From JBGLNJ01 sp041300525 (GTDB taxonomy: Bacteria > Chloroflexota > Anaerolineae > Fen-1058), in the NCBI GenBank assembly GCA_041300525.1, contig JBGLNJ010000001.1:2356001-2420000 (forward strand): a stretch of DNA of 64,000 nt, written 5' to 3'. The translations under genes were made by a program, and so were the position numbers. Positions within the stretch are counted from its first letter, which is position 1. The number at the start of each line of letters is the position of its first letter. The notes under the pieces were generated by a model that saw only the letters and a program-made list of their open reading frames with translations, ran no database searches and was not told where the DNA came from. Of the stretch, positions 25,341 to 32,458 are shown piece after piece.

Positions 25341-25624
25341 ACAAAAACTCGTCCTCACCGTGAGGACGAGTTGATCTCGTGGTACCACCTCGATTCGCCC
25401 GACCCTTGCGGGTGGGCCTCGTGCGCCAGGGTGTCCTGGCGCCGTTCTGTAACGGGAACTCCCGGCGAGTTTTACTTGCCGCGCGGGCTTTCTTCTCGCA
25501 TCTCTAGGGCGGCGAACGCCGCTGGTGTTGGCGCCGGGCTCACACCGACAGCCTCGTCAACGAAAAAGGCTGTACCCGACTCTCTGTGCCGCCATGCGGC
25601 GCTTGTTCCCTGTCATAGACTGTA
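25341..25624 (-). promoter_or_regulatory. T-box leader controlling alaS
   Basis: The minus-strand leader contains the T-box sequence AGGTGGTACCACGAG (near 25376-25390, consensus AGGGTGGNACCGCG), followed by a terminator stem CTCGTCCTCAC / GTGAGGACGAG (25349-25371) and TTTTTGTGTTT. Upstream are GC-rich stems expected for the specifier region. Uncharged tRNA-Ala would pair with the T-box and prevent termination, raising alaS expression when alanine charging is low. The specifier codon was not assigned with certainty. Confidence 0.9.
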
Positions 25625-25630
25625 AAAGCA

Positions 25631-25659
25631 AGTATAACAGCTTATGATGTTTCCGGCAA
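25631..25659 (-). promoter_or_regulatory. sigma70-type promoter of the alaS leader
   Basis: On the minus strand TTGCCG (25659-25654) and TATACT (25636-25631) are separated by 17 nt. Transcription would start near 25624, at the 5' end of the T-box leader. Confidence 0.65.
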
Positions 25660-25681
25660 GGCAATGGGTAAAACCGCGCGA

Positions 25682-25845
25682 CTATTTCTTCTTATCCCGC
25701 GTGTACCGCCGATCCACACGAGTATACAATGGCAGCAAGGCAACGCTCGCCGCTGACTTGGCGGCCTCCACCGCTTTCCCGGCGCGTTTCCCGAGCGCGT
25801 GCCGAGTCGTGAGCGCCTGCATCGAGACCCTCGTCTGTGCCGTGC
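25682..25845 (-). pseudogene. C-terminal remnant of an unidentified protein
   Basis: A minus-strand frame ends RAGKAVEAAKSAASVALLPL, YTRVDRRYTRDKKK and a stop at 25682. The basic Lys-rich end looks like a true C-terminus. Beyond about 25845 the frame is simply antisense to mreB. It faces the truncated mreB head to head, so two genes seem cut at one join. Family not recognised. Confidence 0.4.
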
Positions 25846-26752
25846 GCAACGGGCCAACATCGTGGCGATCAGGCCACTGCGCGACGGCGTCATCTCCGAG
25901 TTCGAAGTCACGGAGGCGATGCTGGACTATTTCATCAAAAAGGCGCACAACCAGATGCTCTTGCCCGTCCCGCGCCCGCGTGTCGTGATCGGCATCCCCA
26001 GCGGCGTGACGGAAGTTGAAAAACGCGCGGTGTACGACGCGGCGATCAGCGCTGGGGCGCGCGAAGCGTATCTGATCGAAGAGCCGATGGCGGCTGCCAT
26101 CGGCATAGGACTGCCGGTGATCGAAGCGCGCGGCAGCATGGTCGTGGACATTGGCGGCGGCACGACCGAAGTGGCCGTCTTTGCGTTGGGCGGCATTGTG
26201 GTGGCCCGCTCCATCCGCGTGGCCGGCGACGAGATGGACGAAGACATTATGCAGTACGCCCGGCAAAAATATAATCTGCTCATCGGCGAACGCATGGCCG
26301 AGCGCGTCAAGATGGAAATCGGCTCGGCCTACCCCTTGCAGGAAGAAAAGATCATGACGGTGCGCGGGCGCAACCTGGTCACCGGCCTGCCGGAGGCGGT
26401 GGACATGTCGTCCATCGAGGTGCGCGAGGCGCTGGCGAACTCGGTTAACACCATCGTGGAAACTGTGAGAAGCACGTTGGACGAAACACCGCCCGAATTG
26501 ATCGCCGACCTGATGGAGACGGGTGTTGTCTTGGCTGGCGGCGGAAGTCAACTGCAAGGCCTGGCGCAGCGGTTGACTGAAGAGACCAAGATGCGGTGTT
26601 GGGTGGCGCCCGATCCATTGACGTGTGTGGCCGCCGGCGCCGGCAAAGTGCTGGAAGGATTGGATGTGCTGCGCATCGTCCTCACCAGCACTGACCGGCA
26701 CGGGATGCGCTACGGCTCTCCCACTTCGGGCGGCGGGTCGGCGTTCCATTAG
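25799..26752 (+). CDS. mreB: MreB rod-shape actin homologue, N-terminally truncated
   Basis: From residue about 20 (position 25856) the sequence is MreB: NIVAIRPLRDGVISEF, VVIGIPSGVTEVEKRAVYDA, the adenosine motif MVVDIGGGTTEVAVFALGGI, RIKxEIGSAYP-like region (VKMEIGSAYPL), GRNLVTGLP and GVVLAGGGSQLQGL. About the first 70 residues, including the phosphate-1 loop DLGTANTLV, are missing and replaced by an unrelated Arg-rich leader (MPSRERLHRDPRLCRAQRA). Without that loop ATP binding should fail. It heads the mreB-mreC-mreD-mrdA cluster that controls lateral wall growth. Another mreB copy elsewhere is likely if the join is real. Confidence 0.85.
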   Translation: MPSRERLHRDPRLCRAQRANIVAIRPLRDGVISEFEVTEAMLDYFIKKAHNQMLLPVPRPRVVIGIPSGVTEVEKRAVYDAAISAGAREAYLIEEPMAAAIGIGLPVIEARGSMVVDIGGGTTEVAVFALGGIVVARSIRVAGDEMDEDIMQYARQKYNLLIGERMAERVKMEIGSAYPLQEEKIMTVRGRNLVTGLPEAVDMSSIEVREALANSVNTIVETVRSTLDETPPELIADLMETGVVLAGGGSQLQGLAQRLTEETKMRCWVAPDPLTCVAAGAGKVLEGLDVLRIVLTSTDRHGMRYGSPTSGGGSAFH

Positions 26753-26838
26753 TCGAGTGTCAGGTCGTCGTGTCGTCGAGTAGTCTGACTATGTAACTGC
26801 TGGACGAGGCGACCACTGGACTAGACCACAAGACTAGC

Positions 26839-27675
26839 ATGCTTAACCGGCCCCGCTCGCGTTCCTGGATATTTTTTGTTCTGACGCTGGTCGCTGTTCT
26901 GGCTCTGGTGTTGCACGAGGCGGGACAACTCCAGCCCGTCGAGGATTTGGCGCAACTCGTCATCGCCCCTGTGCAGCGCTCGTTCGACGGCCTGGTGAAC
27001 AGCACGGGGGACCTGTTTGGCACGTTCCGCGAAGTGCGCGAGTTGCGCGCGGAAAACCGGGACCTCCAGGACGAAAGCAACCGCCTCCGCAGTGAAAACA
27101 TCCGCCTAAAAGATCTTGAGGCGGAAAACATCACGCTAAGAGATTTGCTCAAATTCTCGCGCAACACCCCAGACTATGTCACGCTGGCCGCCGATGTCAT
27201 TGGCCGCGATCCCAGCCCCTATCTCAGCAGCATCACCATCAATGCCGGCGACAATCGAGGTCTCAAGCCGGGCATGCCGGTCATCACCGGCGGGTCGGCC
27301 CTCATCGGGCGCGTCAAAGAGGTCAACCCGCGCACATCCAAAGTGCAACTCTTGCAGGATGTGAACAGCGCGGTGAATGCTCTGATTCAGAGCAGTCGCG
27401 CCAACGGCTTGGTGAAAGGGCAGCCCGATGGGTCTTTGTGGATCGAGTACATTCCGCTGGAAGAAAAGGTGGCGACCGACGATGTGGTGCTGACCAGCGG
27501 ACTGGGCGGCGATTTGCCGCGCTCTCTCGTCATCGGCCAGGTGACGCAGGTGACGAAACGCGACATTGATTTGTTCCAGTCCGCTGCGCTTCGCCCGGCG
27601 GCTGACGTGAACCGATTGGAAGTGGTGTTGGTCATTTTGAGTTTTGAATCGCCCGTGCCGCAGCCGAGCAAATAA
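26839..27675 (+). CDS. mreC: rod shape-determining protein MreC
   Basis: The 278-residue product has one N-terminal membrane span (SWIFFVLTLVAVLALVLHEA), a coiled coil (about residues 65-100: VRELRAENRDLQDESNRLRS and onward) and the periplasmic beta domain with VIGRDPSPYLSSITINAGDN, GLKPGMPVITGGSALIGRV and VVLTSGLGGDLPRSLVIGQV. It links MreB filaments to the wall synthases. The gap to mreB (86 nt) contains repetitive GTCGTCGAGTAGTC-like sequence. Length is normal and the start ATG 26839 is the only one giving the membrane anchor. Confidence 0.93.
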   Translation: MLNRPRSRSWIFFVLTLVAVLALVLHEAGQLQPVEDLAQLVIAPVQRSFDGLVNSTGDLFGTFREVRELRAENRDLQDESNRLRSENIRLKDLEAENITLRDLLKFSRNTPDYVTLAADVIGRDPSPYLSSITINAGDNRGLKPGMPVITGGSALIGRVKEVNPRTSKVQLLQDVNSAVNALIQSSRANGLVKGQPDGSLWIEYIPLEEKVATDDVVLTSGLGGDLPRSLVIGQVTQVTKRDIDLFQSAALRPAADVNRLEVVLVILSFESPVPQPSK

Positions 27676-27696
27676 CACTCGACATTCGTCATTCTC

Positions 27697-28257
27697 ATGA
27701 GCCCCAGCCCATACTTTACGATTCCGTTCCTGTTGCTCGTGGCGATCTTTCAAGCCAACGCTGCGCCACGCCTGGCGGTGGGCAGCGCACGGCCCGACTT
27801 GATGCTTTTGTCGGTCGTATCGTGGAGCTTGCTGGCCGCGTTCCGGGCGCGTGAGCTGGAATACGGCGACGAAGCGCCCAGCCTGATGCGCGGTATCAAC
27901 GATGGAGTCGTGTGGGCTTTTGTGGGTGGCATGTTCCTGGACTTGCTCTCCAGCGGTCCATTGGGCGCTAACGCATTGGCGTTGATGGTCACCGCGCTGG
28001 CCGCCGGCGTGATCGGCGTGCGGGTGTCCGGCGCTGCGCCGATCCTGGCGCCGCTGATGGCAGCACTGGGAACGCTGATCTATCATCTGGTCTACTTGGC
28101 CGTGCTTGCGTTGACCGGTCAACCGGTGTTTTGGGACGTGTACATGAACCGCTTTATTCTGCCCGGCGTGGTCTTTAACCTGGCGCTTGTTCCGGTGGTT
28201 TATCTGCTGCTGATGTTGGTGGACCGGCGGACAAGCCGCGAGCGGATCGAGTGGTGA
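27697..28257 (+). CDS. mreD: rod shape-determining protein MreD
   Basis: The 186-residue hydrophobic product has about five membrane spans and the MreD pattern: ANAAPRLAVGSARPDLMLLS in the first loop and VWAFVGGMFLDLLSSGPLGA, the best-conserved MreD motif. It completes the MreBCD membrane complex. It lies 21 nt after mreC. The segment just before its start contains TCGACATTCGTCATTC, also found before a helicase-associated gene at 58.87 kb, so the usual Shine-Dalgarno is weak here. Confidence 0.88.
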   Translation: MSPSPYFTIPFLLLVAIFQANAAPRLAVGSARPDLMLLSVVSWSLLAAFRARELEYGDEAPSLMRGINDGVVWAFVGGMFLDLLSSGPLGANALALMVTALAAGVIGVRVSGAAPILAPLMAALGTLIYHLVYLAVLALTGQPVFWDVYMNRFILPGVVFNLALVPVVYLLLMLVDRRTSRERIEW

Positions 28258-28291
28258 TCGGCCCCTTGCCGGGCGATGAGCGAAAGGTGAC

Positions 28292-30370
28292 ATGGGCGAC
28301 TCTGTAACAGTCTCCAGCGAAGAGATCCAAATGTCCGCCGAAGAGATGCGCGCGGCGGGCCTGGATCCACATGCGACTGCTCAACCTTTGCCGCAGGCCG
28401 ACCCGTTGCAGTGGCGGCAGCTTTCGCTGTACGGCTTTATCGTTCTGGTGTTCGTGGCCTTTTTTTGGCGGCTGTGGGACCTTCAGGTTGTGCATCGCGC
28501 AGAGTATCTCGAAAAGGCTCAAATCAGCCAATCTAAAGTGGTGGACCTCGAAGCGCCGCGCGGCATGATCTATGATCGCGCGGGCACGCCGTTGGTGCGG
28601 AACGTCCCCAACTTTACCATCGCCATCGTCCCGATCTATTTGCCGGGCGACGAGCCTGACGACGAAGAGAGAATGCAAGTCTATCAGAGATTGTCGTCTC
28701 TCTTGAACATGCCCGTCACGGCGGCGTCGGCCTCTGCCAAGCTATCCGGCAGCGAGCCAGGCATCAAAGACATTGTGGACCAGGCGGTGAAGGACGGCCA
28801 GTATTACCGAGAGATCCCGATCAAGATCGGCGTCCCGCGCGAGATCGCCATGATCATCGAAGAGCAAAAGATGAAGCTGCCGGGTGTCAAATTAAAAGTC
28901 GTCGGCACGCGCTACTATCCGCTCGGTCCGCTGGTCTCTCAAATCATCGGTTACGTCGGGCATATTCCGGCCGAGTCGGCGGCAAGTTACAAGGATAACC
29001 AGTACGATCCGGATGTGGATCGCGTGGGGCTGGTGGGCATCGAAGGCAAGCTTGAATCGTACTTGCGCGGGACGAAAGGCCGCAAGTACTTTGAAGAAGA
29101 CGCAGCCGGGCGCGAAGTGAGCATCGTCGGCGAGCCGATACCGTCAGTGCCTGGCGAAAACGTCTACCTTTCGATAGATGTGGGGCTGCAAAAAATAGCC
29201 ACCGACGCGCTGCAAGCTGAAATCAACGCGATCAATCAATCTCAGGGCAAAGAAATCACGCGGCGCGGCGCTGCCATCGCCATGAACCCGCAGACCGGTC
29301 AAATCCTGGCGATGGTCAGCCTGCCGACCTATGATGACAACCTGTTCACACAGGGCATCTCGCAGACCGCCTGGAATGTCATCAGCGACGACATGCACCT
29401 TCCACTGGTGAACCACGCGATTGCAGACCAGGTTCCGCCCGGCTCGATCTTTAAGCTCATCCCGGCTTCGGCGGCGCTGCAAGAAAAGGTCATCACCCCC
29501 AAGACCATTATCAACGACCCCGGCTCGATCGTCATCCCGAACAAGTATTACCCGAACGATCCCGGCCAGGCCAAGAAGCTGACGTGCTGGCTAAAGACCG
29601 GCCACGGCGACGTAGACCTGCTGCACGGATTGGCTTATTCGTGCGTCGTTTACTTTTGGCAAGTCGGTGCGGGCTATGATGTGCCGAACCAGCCCAAGTT
29701 CGACGGGCTGGGAATTGACCGGCTGATCAATTATTCAAAGTACTTTGGATTGGGCCGCATGTCGAATATTGACATTCCCGGCGAGGCGGCTGGCCATGTG
29801 CCCACCCCCAAATGGCTGCGCCAGGTTTACGGCCAGACCTGGCCTACCGGCGAGACGTACAACTTTTCCATCGGCCAGAGCTATTTGCTCGTGACGCCGC
29901 TGCAGATGCTCAATGTCACAGCCGCGGTCGCCAATGGCGGCACGTTGTACCGGCCGCAGATCGTTGACCACATTACTGATTCGAAGGGCAGCGTCGTGCG
30001 CGCGTTCAAGCCACGGGCCGACGCCAAGGTGCCGGTGAGTTTAGAGAACCTTCAACTCGTGCAGCAAGGCATGGAAGCCGCCGTGATGTGGGGCACTTCG
30101 ACCAAAGCGCAAGTGCCGGGCGTGCGCGTGGCGGGCAAGACGGGCACGGCCGAGTTCTGCGATGACGTGGCGGTCAAGCTCGGTTTTTGCGCCACGGGCA
30201 AGAGTTACCCGATTCACGCCTGGTTCGTGTCGTTCGCGCCCGTGGAAAATCCACAGATTGCGTTGATCGTCTACATCTACAACGGCGGCGAGGGGTCCGA
30301 ACGCGCCGCCCCGGTGGCGAAAAAGATGTTGGATTATTACTTTGCGGACAAACAAAAGCCCAAGCCGTAA
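28292..30370 (+). CDS. mrdA: penicillin-binding protein 2 (elongation transpeptidase)
   Basis: The 692-residue class B PBP has an N-terminal membrane anchor (LYGFIVLVFVAFFWRLWDL), the dimerisation domain start EAPRGMIYDRAGTPLVRN, and the transpeptidase domain with active-site SIFK (VPPGSIFKLIPASAALQE) and KTGT (VAGKTGTAEFC). The middle motif, normally SxN or SSD, reads SCV in LAYSCVVYFWQVG, which is unusual. It crosslinks peptidoglycan in lateral growth together with MreBCD and RodA (rodA not in the window). GAAAGGTG precedes ATG 28292. Confidence 0.92.
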   Translation: MGDSVTVSSEEIQMSAEEMRAAGLDPHATAQPLPQADPLQWRQLSLYGFIVLVFVAFFWRLWDLQVVHRAEYLEKAQISQSKVVDLEAPRGMIYDRAGTPLVRNVPNFTIAIVPIYLPGDEPDDEERMQVYQRLSSLLNMPVTAASASAKLSGSEPGIKDIVDQAVKDGQYYREIPIKIGVPREIAMIIEEQKMKLPGVKLKVVGTRYYPLGPLVSQIIGYVGHIPAESAASYKDNQYDPDVDRVGLVGIEGKLESYLRGTKGRKYFEEDAAGREVSIVGEPIPSVPGENVYLSIDVGLQKIATDALQAEINAINQSQGKEITRRGAAIAMNPQTGQILAMVSLPTYDDNLFTQGISQTAWNVISDDMHLPLVNHAIADQVPPGSIFKLIPASAALQEKVITPKTIINDPGSIVIPNKYYPNDPGQAKKLTCWLKTGHGDVDLLHGLAYSCVVYFWQVGAGYDVPNQPKFDGLGIDRLINYSKYFGLGRMSNIDIPGEAAGHVPTPKWLRQVYGQTWPTGETYNFSIGQSYLLVTPLQMLNVTAAVANGGTLYRPQIVDHITDSKGSVVRAFKPRADAKVPVSLENLQLVQQGMEAAVMWGTSTKAQVPGVRVAGKTGTAEFCDDVAVKLGFCATGKSYPIHAWFVSFAPVENPQIALIVYIYNGGEGSERAAPVAKKMLDYYFADKQKPKP

Positions 30371-30414
30371 AATGTCCCATCACGCATAACAAACTTTTTT
30401 TGGGAGATGACAGC

Positions 30415-32133
30415 ATGAATCCTTTGTTGGAACTGAGGCAACTCGGCCAGAGCGTTTGGCTGGACAACATTAGCCGGGGACTGATCGCCTCCGGCAACCT
30501 CAAGCGGCTGATCGAAGAGGATGGCATCAGCGGCATCACGTCCAACCCGACGATCTTTGAAAAAGCCATCTCGCACGGGACGGACTATGACGCGGCGATG
30601 CTCGATCTCATCAGCCAGGGCGCGAGCGACGCGGACATCTATGACGCGCTGACCATCGCCGACATCCAGGCGGCAGCCGACGTGCTGTGCCCCGTCTTTG
30701 ACGCGACGTGCGGCGGCGACGGCTACGTGAGCCTCGAAGTCTCGCCCAAGCTCGCGCACGATGCAGAAGGCACGCTGGCCGACGCGCGGCGCTTGCACGC
30801 GGCGGTCAATCGTCCGAACTTGTTGATCAAAGTCCCGGCCACGCGCGAAGGCATCCCCGCCATCCGGCAACTCTTGAGCGAAGGCATCAACGTCAATATC
30901 ACACTGATGTTTTCGATGGAGCATTACGAGGCCGTGGCCGAGGCGTACATTGCCGCACTGGAAGACCGTGTTCGCCAGGCTCTGCCGATTGGCGACGTGG
31001 CCTCGGTGGCGAGCTTTTTTGTGAGCCGAGTGGATACGCTGGTGGACAAACTACTTGAAGATAGGATGCTGGTCGAGGGATCGGCTGCCTCCAAAGCGGC
31101 GGCGTTGCGCGGCCAGATCGCCGTCGCCAACAGCAAACTCGTGTACCAGCGGTTCAAGGAGATTTTCGGCAGCGAGCGCTTCAAGGCGCTGGAGGCTCAA
31201 GGCGCGCGCGTCCAGCGTGTATTGTGGGCCAGCACCAGCACCAAGAATCCGGCGTATAACGACGTGCTCTACGTCCAAACGCTCATCGGCCCGGACACGG
31301 TCAACACGCTGCCCGATGAGACGGTCGTGGCGTTCCGGGATCACGGCCAGGCGCGCGCGACGGTCGAGGAGGAATTGGCAGAGGCGCGAGCGGCGTTCCA
31401 GTCGTTGGCCGAGCTGGGCATTGACGTGCGCGCGGTCGGCGAGCAGTTGTCGGTTGAAGGCGTGGACAAGTTCGCACAGTCGTTTGACAAGTTGTTCACC
31501 GTTATCGCCGCCAAGCGACAGGCGCTGGCTGCCGACCTGCCGAACCGACAGGCGCTTTCGCTGAACGATGAAATCCACGCGCACGTGGACGAGACGCTCG
31601 ACGTGTTGGAGCGCAAGAACTTGTCACGGCGGTTGTGGGCGAAGGATGGCAGTTTGTGGAAAGAGGAGCCGGAGCATCAGACGCTCATCGCCAATCGCCT
31701 GGGTTGGTTGACGATTGCCGAGGCGATGTTGGAGCGCGTGGGTGAACTGACCGCCTTTGCGGATGAGGTCAAGCAGGCAGGGTTCAAGCATGTGGTGCTT
31801 CTGGGGATGGGCGGCAGCTCGCTTGCGCCGGAAGTTTATCGAAACGTGTTTGGCATCGCGGGGGACTCGCCCGACCTGATCGTATTGGACAGCACCGACT
31901 CGGCGACGATCCTCAAGGTAGGCCGCAAGATTGACCCGGCGCGGACGTTGTTCCTGGTGTCCAGCAAATCCGCCAATCTATCCAATTCCCCCGCTGGCAG
32001 GTCGGCAAACAGGGGAATTTTCGACAAAAGGGACCCTGACATCGATCAAGCCTTGGTCTGTTTCCCGGTCAGATCCATGACTTCCTTCCCGGCCAATTTC
32101 TCCTGGATTCGACGAACCACCGTTTCGAGGTGA
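30415..32133 (+). CDS. bifunctional transaldolase / glucose-6-phosphate isomerase, truncated in the isomerase domain
   Basis: Residues 1-370 are transaldolase: LRQLGQSVWLDNISRGLI, GITSNPTIFEKAI, VSLEVSPKLAHD and the Schiff-base Lys in NLLIKVPAT. An isomerase domain follows (VVLLGMGGSSLAPEV, IVLDSTDSATI) and reaches FLVSSKS near 31970, where the normal sequence is SSKSGTT. After that the frame reads antisense to minus-strand gene shards. A full fusion is about 930-950 residues, so roughly 370 are missing and isomerase activity should be absent; transaldolase could still work. GGGAG lies upstream of ATG 30415. Confidence 0.88.
   Translation: MNPLLELRQLGQSVWLDNISRGLIASGNLKRLIEEDGISGITSNPTIFEKAISHGTDYDAAMLDLISQGASDADIYDALTIADIQAAADVLCPVFDATCGGDGYVSLEVSPKLAHDAEGTLADARRLHAAVNRPNLLIKVPATREGIPAIRQLLSEGINVNITLMFSMEHYEAVAEAYIAALEDRVRQALPIGDVASVASFFVSRVDTLVDKLLEDRMLVEGSAASKAAALRGQIAVANSKLVYQRFKEIFGSERFKALEAQGARVQRVLWASTSTKNPAYNDVLYVQTLIGPDTVNTLPDETVVAFRDHGQARATVEEELAEARAAFQSLAELGIDVRAVGEQLSVEGVDKFAQSFDKLFTVIAAKRQALAADLPNRQALSLNDEIHAHVDETLDVLERKNLSRRLWAKDGSLWKEEPEHQTLIANRLGWLTIAEAMLERVGELTAFADEVKQAGFKHVVLLGMGGSSLAPEVYRNVFGIAGDSPDLIVLDSTDSATILKVGRKIDPARTLFLVSSKSANLSNSPAGRSANRGIFDKRDPDIDQALVCFPVRSMTSFPANFSWIRRTTVSR
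31962..32042 (-). pseudogene. N-terminal shard of a cyclic-nucleotide-binding (CRP-like) protein
   Basis: From ATG 32042 the frame reads MSGSLLSKIPLFADLPAGEL then DRLADLL, which is the start of a cNMP-binding domain (usual pattern LLxxIPLFxxLxxxELxxLA). The match stops after about 27 codons, at the join with the truncated isomerase gene. The segment is only about 80 bp. Confidence 0.6.
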
Positions 32134-32400
32134 CCAGCCTGGTGAACAAAATCAAGGTCATCGGTGCGGATGGTCAGGACGGGGCAAATATCGAAGGCAG
32201 TGAGCCATTCATCGTAGAAGGAATCAAGCAGGGTTAGATATTCAGGGGAGATTCCAGTCTCCATGTTGCGGGCGCGGCGGCGGATTCGATCCAAAAGGAC
32301 CTGTACCGAGGCGCGAAGCGAAGCAGGCCACCGTCTGCGAATAAACTTCGCCCTTGTTCCATTATCGCAACACTTGGAAGTTGGCGCTGCCGTCGGTCCG
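32046..32400 (-). pseudogene. remnant of a deoxynucleoside kinase
   Basis: The minus-strand frame ending at 32046 reads LRASVQVLLDRIRRRARNME, GISPEYLTLLDSFYDEWL and 'HLETVVRRIQEKLAGKEV', matching the lid and C-terminal helices of dNK/dGK enzymes. Just upstream, in another frame (32330-32362), MEQGRSLFADG resembles the MEQDRSxYED motif of the same family. About 40 residues between the two and the P-loop domain are missing. It is therefore a non-functional fragment with an internal deletion near 32320. Confidence 0.6.
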
Positions 32401-32458
32401 GGGTTCGCCTCTGCGAGCCACAGCCATTCACGTCGAGTCACACGTTCACGAGATTGCA

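Noticed and set aside
25682..26749. Long minus-strand frame (355 codons) opposite mreB
   Set aside because: Apart from the last ~55 codons it is the antisense of a clearly recognisable MreB and rich in His, Arg and Gln.
27136..28293. 385-codon minus-strand frame opposite mreC/mreD
   Set aside because: Antisense to two genes with clear family motifs; no ribosome-binding site.
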